Assembly: GCF_039908645.1 (NCBI RefSeq)
Contig: NZ_CP150917.1
Span: forward strand, 3,483,501-3,547,500
Direction of reading: 5' to 3'
Source: Pseudomonas helvetica
GTDB lineage: Bacteria; Pseudomonadota; Gammaproteobacteria; Pseudomonadales; Pseudomonadaceae
Length of the DNA stretch: 64,000 nt
Of this stretch, positions 63,161 through 64,000 are shown in pieces; positions within the stretch are counted from its first letter, which is position 1; each line of letters starts with the position of its first letter. Position numbers and translations under genes: made by a program. A model generated the notes under the pieces. It saw only the letters and a list, made by a program, of their open reading frames with translations, did not search any database and was not told the origin of the DNA.

Positions 63161-64000
63161 ATGAGTGCAAATTTTTCAGGCATTACGTGGGGCTTTCCCG
63201 GCATCGACCGGCGCCTGCTGAAAGTGCAATTCAGTTTTTTGCTGATGGTTCTGGGAGGACGGTGCAATCAACTGGCGGTGGCCTGGTGGACCTTGCAGGA
63301 AACAGGCTCTGCGCTCTATTTCGCCAACATGATTGCCTGTTCCATCGCGGCAGAGGTGTTAGCCAAGCCTCTGCTGGGATGGCTGGGGGACAAGTACAAC
63401 AAAATCCTGATCATCAAGCTGGCCTCATGCATCAGCCTGCTGACAGCGCTGTTGATGGTGGTGCTGTCCGCCACGGGGTCGTTCAACCCCTGGACCGTGG
63501 GCGCGCTGATGATGATCAGCAGTGCGATCGTCGGCGTGCGTGACCCTCTCCAGGCGTCGATCATTCCTTTGTTTGCAGACGACGATAAAGTCTCCCCGGC
63601 CTTTCGGACCAAAAGCGTGATGTCGTCCTTTTCCATTCTGCTGGGGCCGGTGTTGGCCAGCGGGCTGATTTACAGGTTCGGTATCACCTTCGCCTTTGCC
63701 GCCGACTTTTTTGCGATTCTCATCGCAGGGACGTTGATCGCGACCATCCCGAGCCACATCGGTGCCACTGGCCAAGACGAAAAAGCCCCGGGTGCCAGTG
63801 GCTTCAGCATGATCTATTCCGGCTTCAAAGTGGTTTACGGAGTGAAAGTCGAGTTTTACCTGGCCATCATTGCAATGCTGATCAACTTTGCCCTGTTTCC
63901 GTTCTTCACCATCCTGATCCCTCTGTACGTAAAGGACGTCATCCAGTACCCGGTCACTTACATCGGTCTTCTGGATTCGTGCTTCGGGCTGGGCATTCTG
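63161..64000 (+). CDS. MFS transporter, 3' end outside window
   Basis: The frame is open to the window end; 280 residues are visible, starting MSANFSGITWGFPGIDRRLL, with seven or so helices so far (for example SFLLMVLGGRCNQLAVAWWT and MMISSAIVGVRDPLQASIIP). The early GGRCNQLAVAWWTLQETGS and GWLGDKYNKI are MFS motif A-like features. The pattern resembles the EntS-type and multidrug DHA1 exporters; the substrate is not known. ATG 63161 has AAAGGAA 9 bases upstream. Confidence 0.8.
   Translation, partial: MSANFSGITWGFPGIDRRLLKVQFSFLLMVLGGRCNQLAVAWWTLQETGSALYFANMIACSIAAEVLAKPLLGWLGDKYNKILIIKLASCISLLTALLMVVLSATGSFNPWTVGALMMISSAIVGVRDPLQASIIPLFADDDKVSPAFRTKSVMSSFSILLGPVLASGLIYRFGITFAFAADFFAILIAGTLIATIPSHIGATGQDEKAPGASGFSMIYSGFKVVYGVKVEFYLAIIAMLINFALFPFFTILIPLYVKDVIQYPVTYIGLLDSCFGLGIL

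Overview
The window is a high-GC gammaproteobacterial chromosome segment that reads as Pseudomonas, most likely the P. fluorescens group. The evidence is the mannitol-operon kinases mtlY/mtlZ, an OprD porin, DUF2790 and DUF1652 proteins, the bkdR-bkdA1A2B-lpdV locus, LpxO, and several families of pseudomonad REP/REPIN palindromes between genes. No rRNA, tRNA or CRISPR array was seen.

Layout. 0-3.7 kb: end of the polyol (mannitol/arabitol) operon and an OprD porin. 4-8.3 kb: small envelope and periplasmic proteins, including two tandem secreted paralogs, a DUF2790 protein and an ecotin. 8.4-16.8 kb: a short threonine dehydratase behind what looks like a leader-peptide attenuator, asparaginase, a RimK-family ATP-grasp protein divergent from a GNAT acetyltransferase, LpxO and a membrane diguanylate cyclase. 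17-18.6 kb: a LysE exporter and small proteins. 18.6-24.7 kb: an accessory stretch, AT-richer in places, with frameshifted small genes, two tandem secreted paralogs, a NQO1-type reductase with its TetR regulator, and a decayed prophage (tail-fibre end, holin, cargo genes, broken integrase) lying just upstream of ybiT. 24.8-33.7 kb: ybiT, pssA, a TetR/NTF2-like pair, a TSUP permease, nudC, a dienoyl-CoA isomerase, a split YeeE/YedE pair and a DHH phosphoesterase.

33.9-42.5 kb is a complete reductive pyrimidine (or hydantoin) catabolic cluster: an amidohydrolase and NCS1 permease on one strand; dihydropyrimidinase and a two-subunit dihydropyrimidine dehydrogenase on the other; a RutR-like regulator at the end; and a 28-bp palindrome in the shared promoter region. 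42.7-46.8 kb: CopC/CopD and an EmrAB-like efflux pair. 46.8-50.2 kb is a sulfide/persulfide detoxification module: TSUP transporter, sulfide:quinone oxidoreductase and a BigR-like thiol-switch repressor, divergent from a persulfide dioxygenase across a perfect 16-bp operator. 50.4-56.1 kb: branched-chain 2-oxoacid dehydrogenase with its Lrp-type activator, followed by ilvE. 57.5-61.7 kb: LysR/LysE pair, ArsR-type regulator and a P450 lacking the usual I-helix threonine, overlapped by a truncated monooxygenase gene. 61.7-63 kb: DmeF/DmeR Ni/Co efflux with an operator over the ribosome binding site. The window ends inside an MFS transporter.

The most interesting features are the putative ilvA attenuator with its Ile/Thr-bearing leader peptide, the tandem secreted paralog pairs of unknown function, the ORF overlapping the diguanylate cyclase start, and the structure of the prophage remnant. 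Nothing seen amounts to a clearly new multi-gene system.
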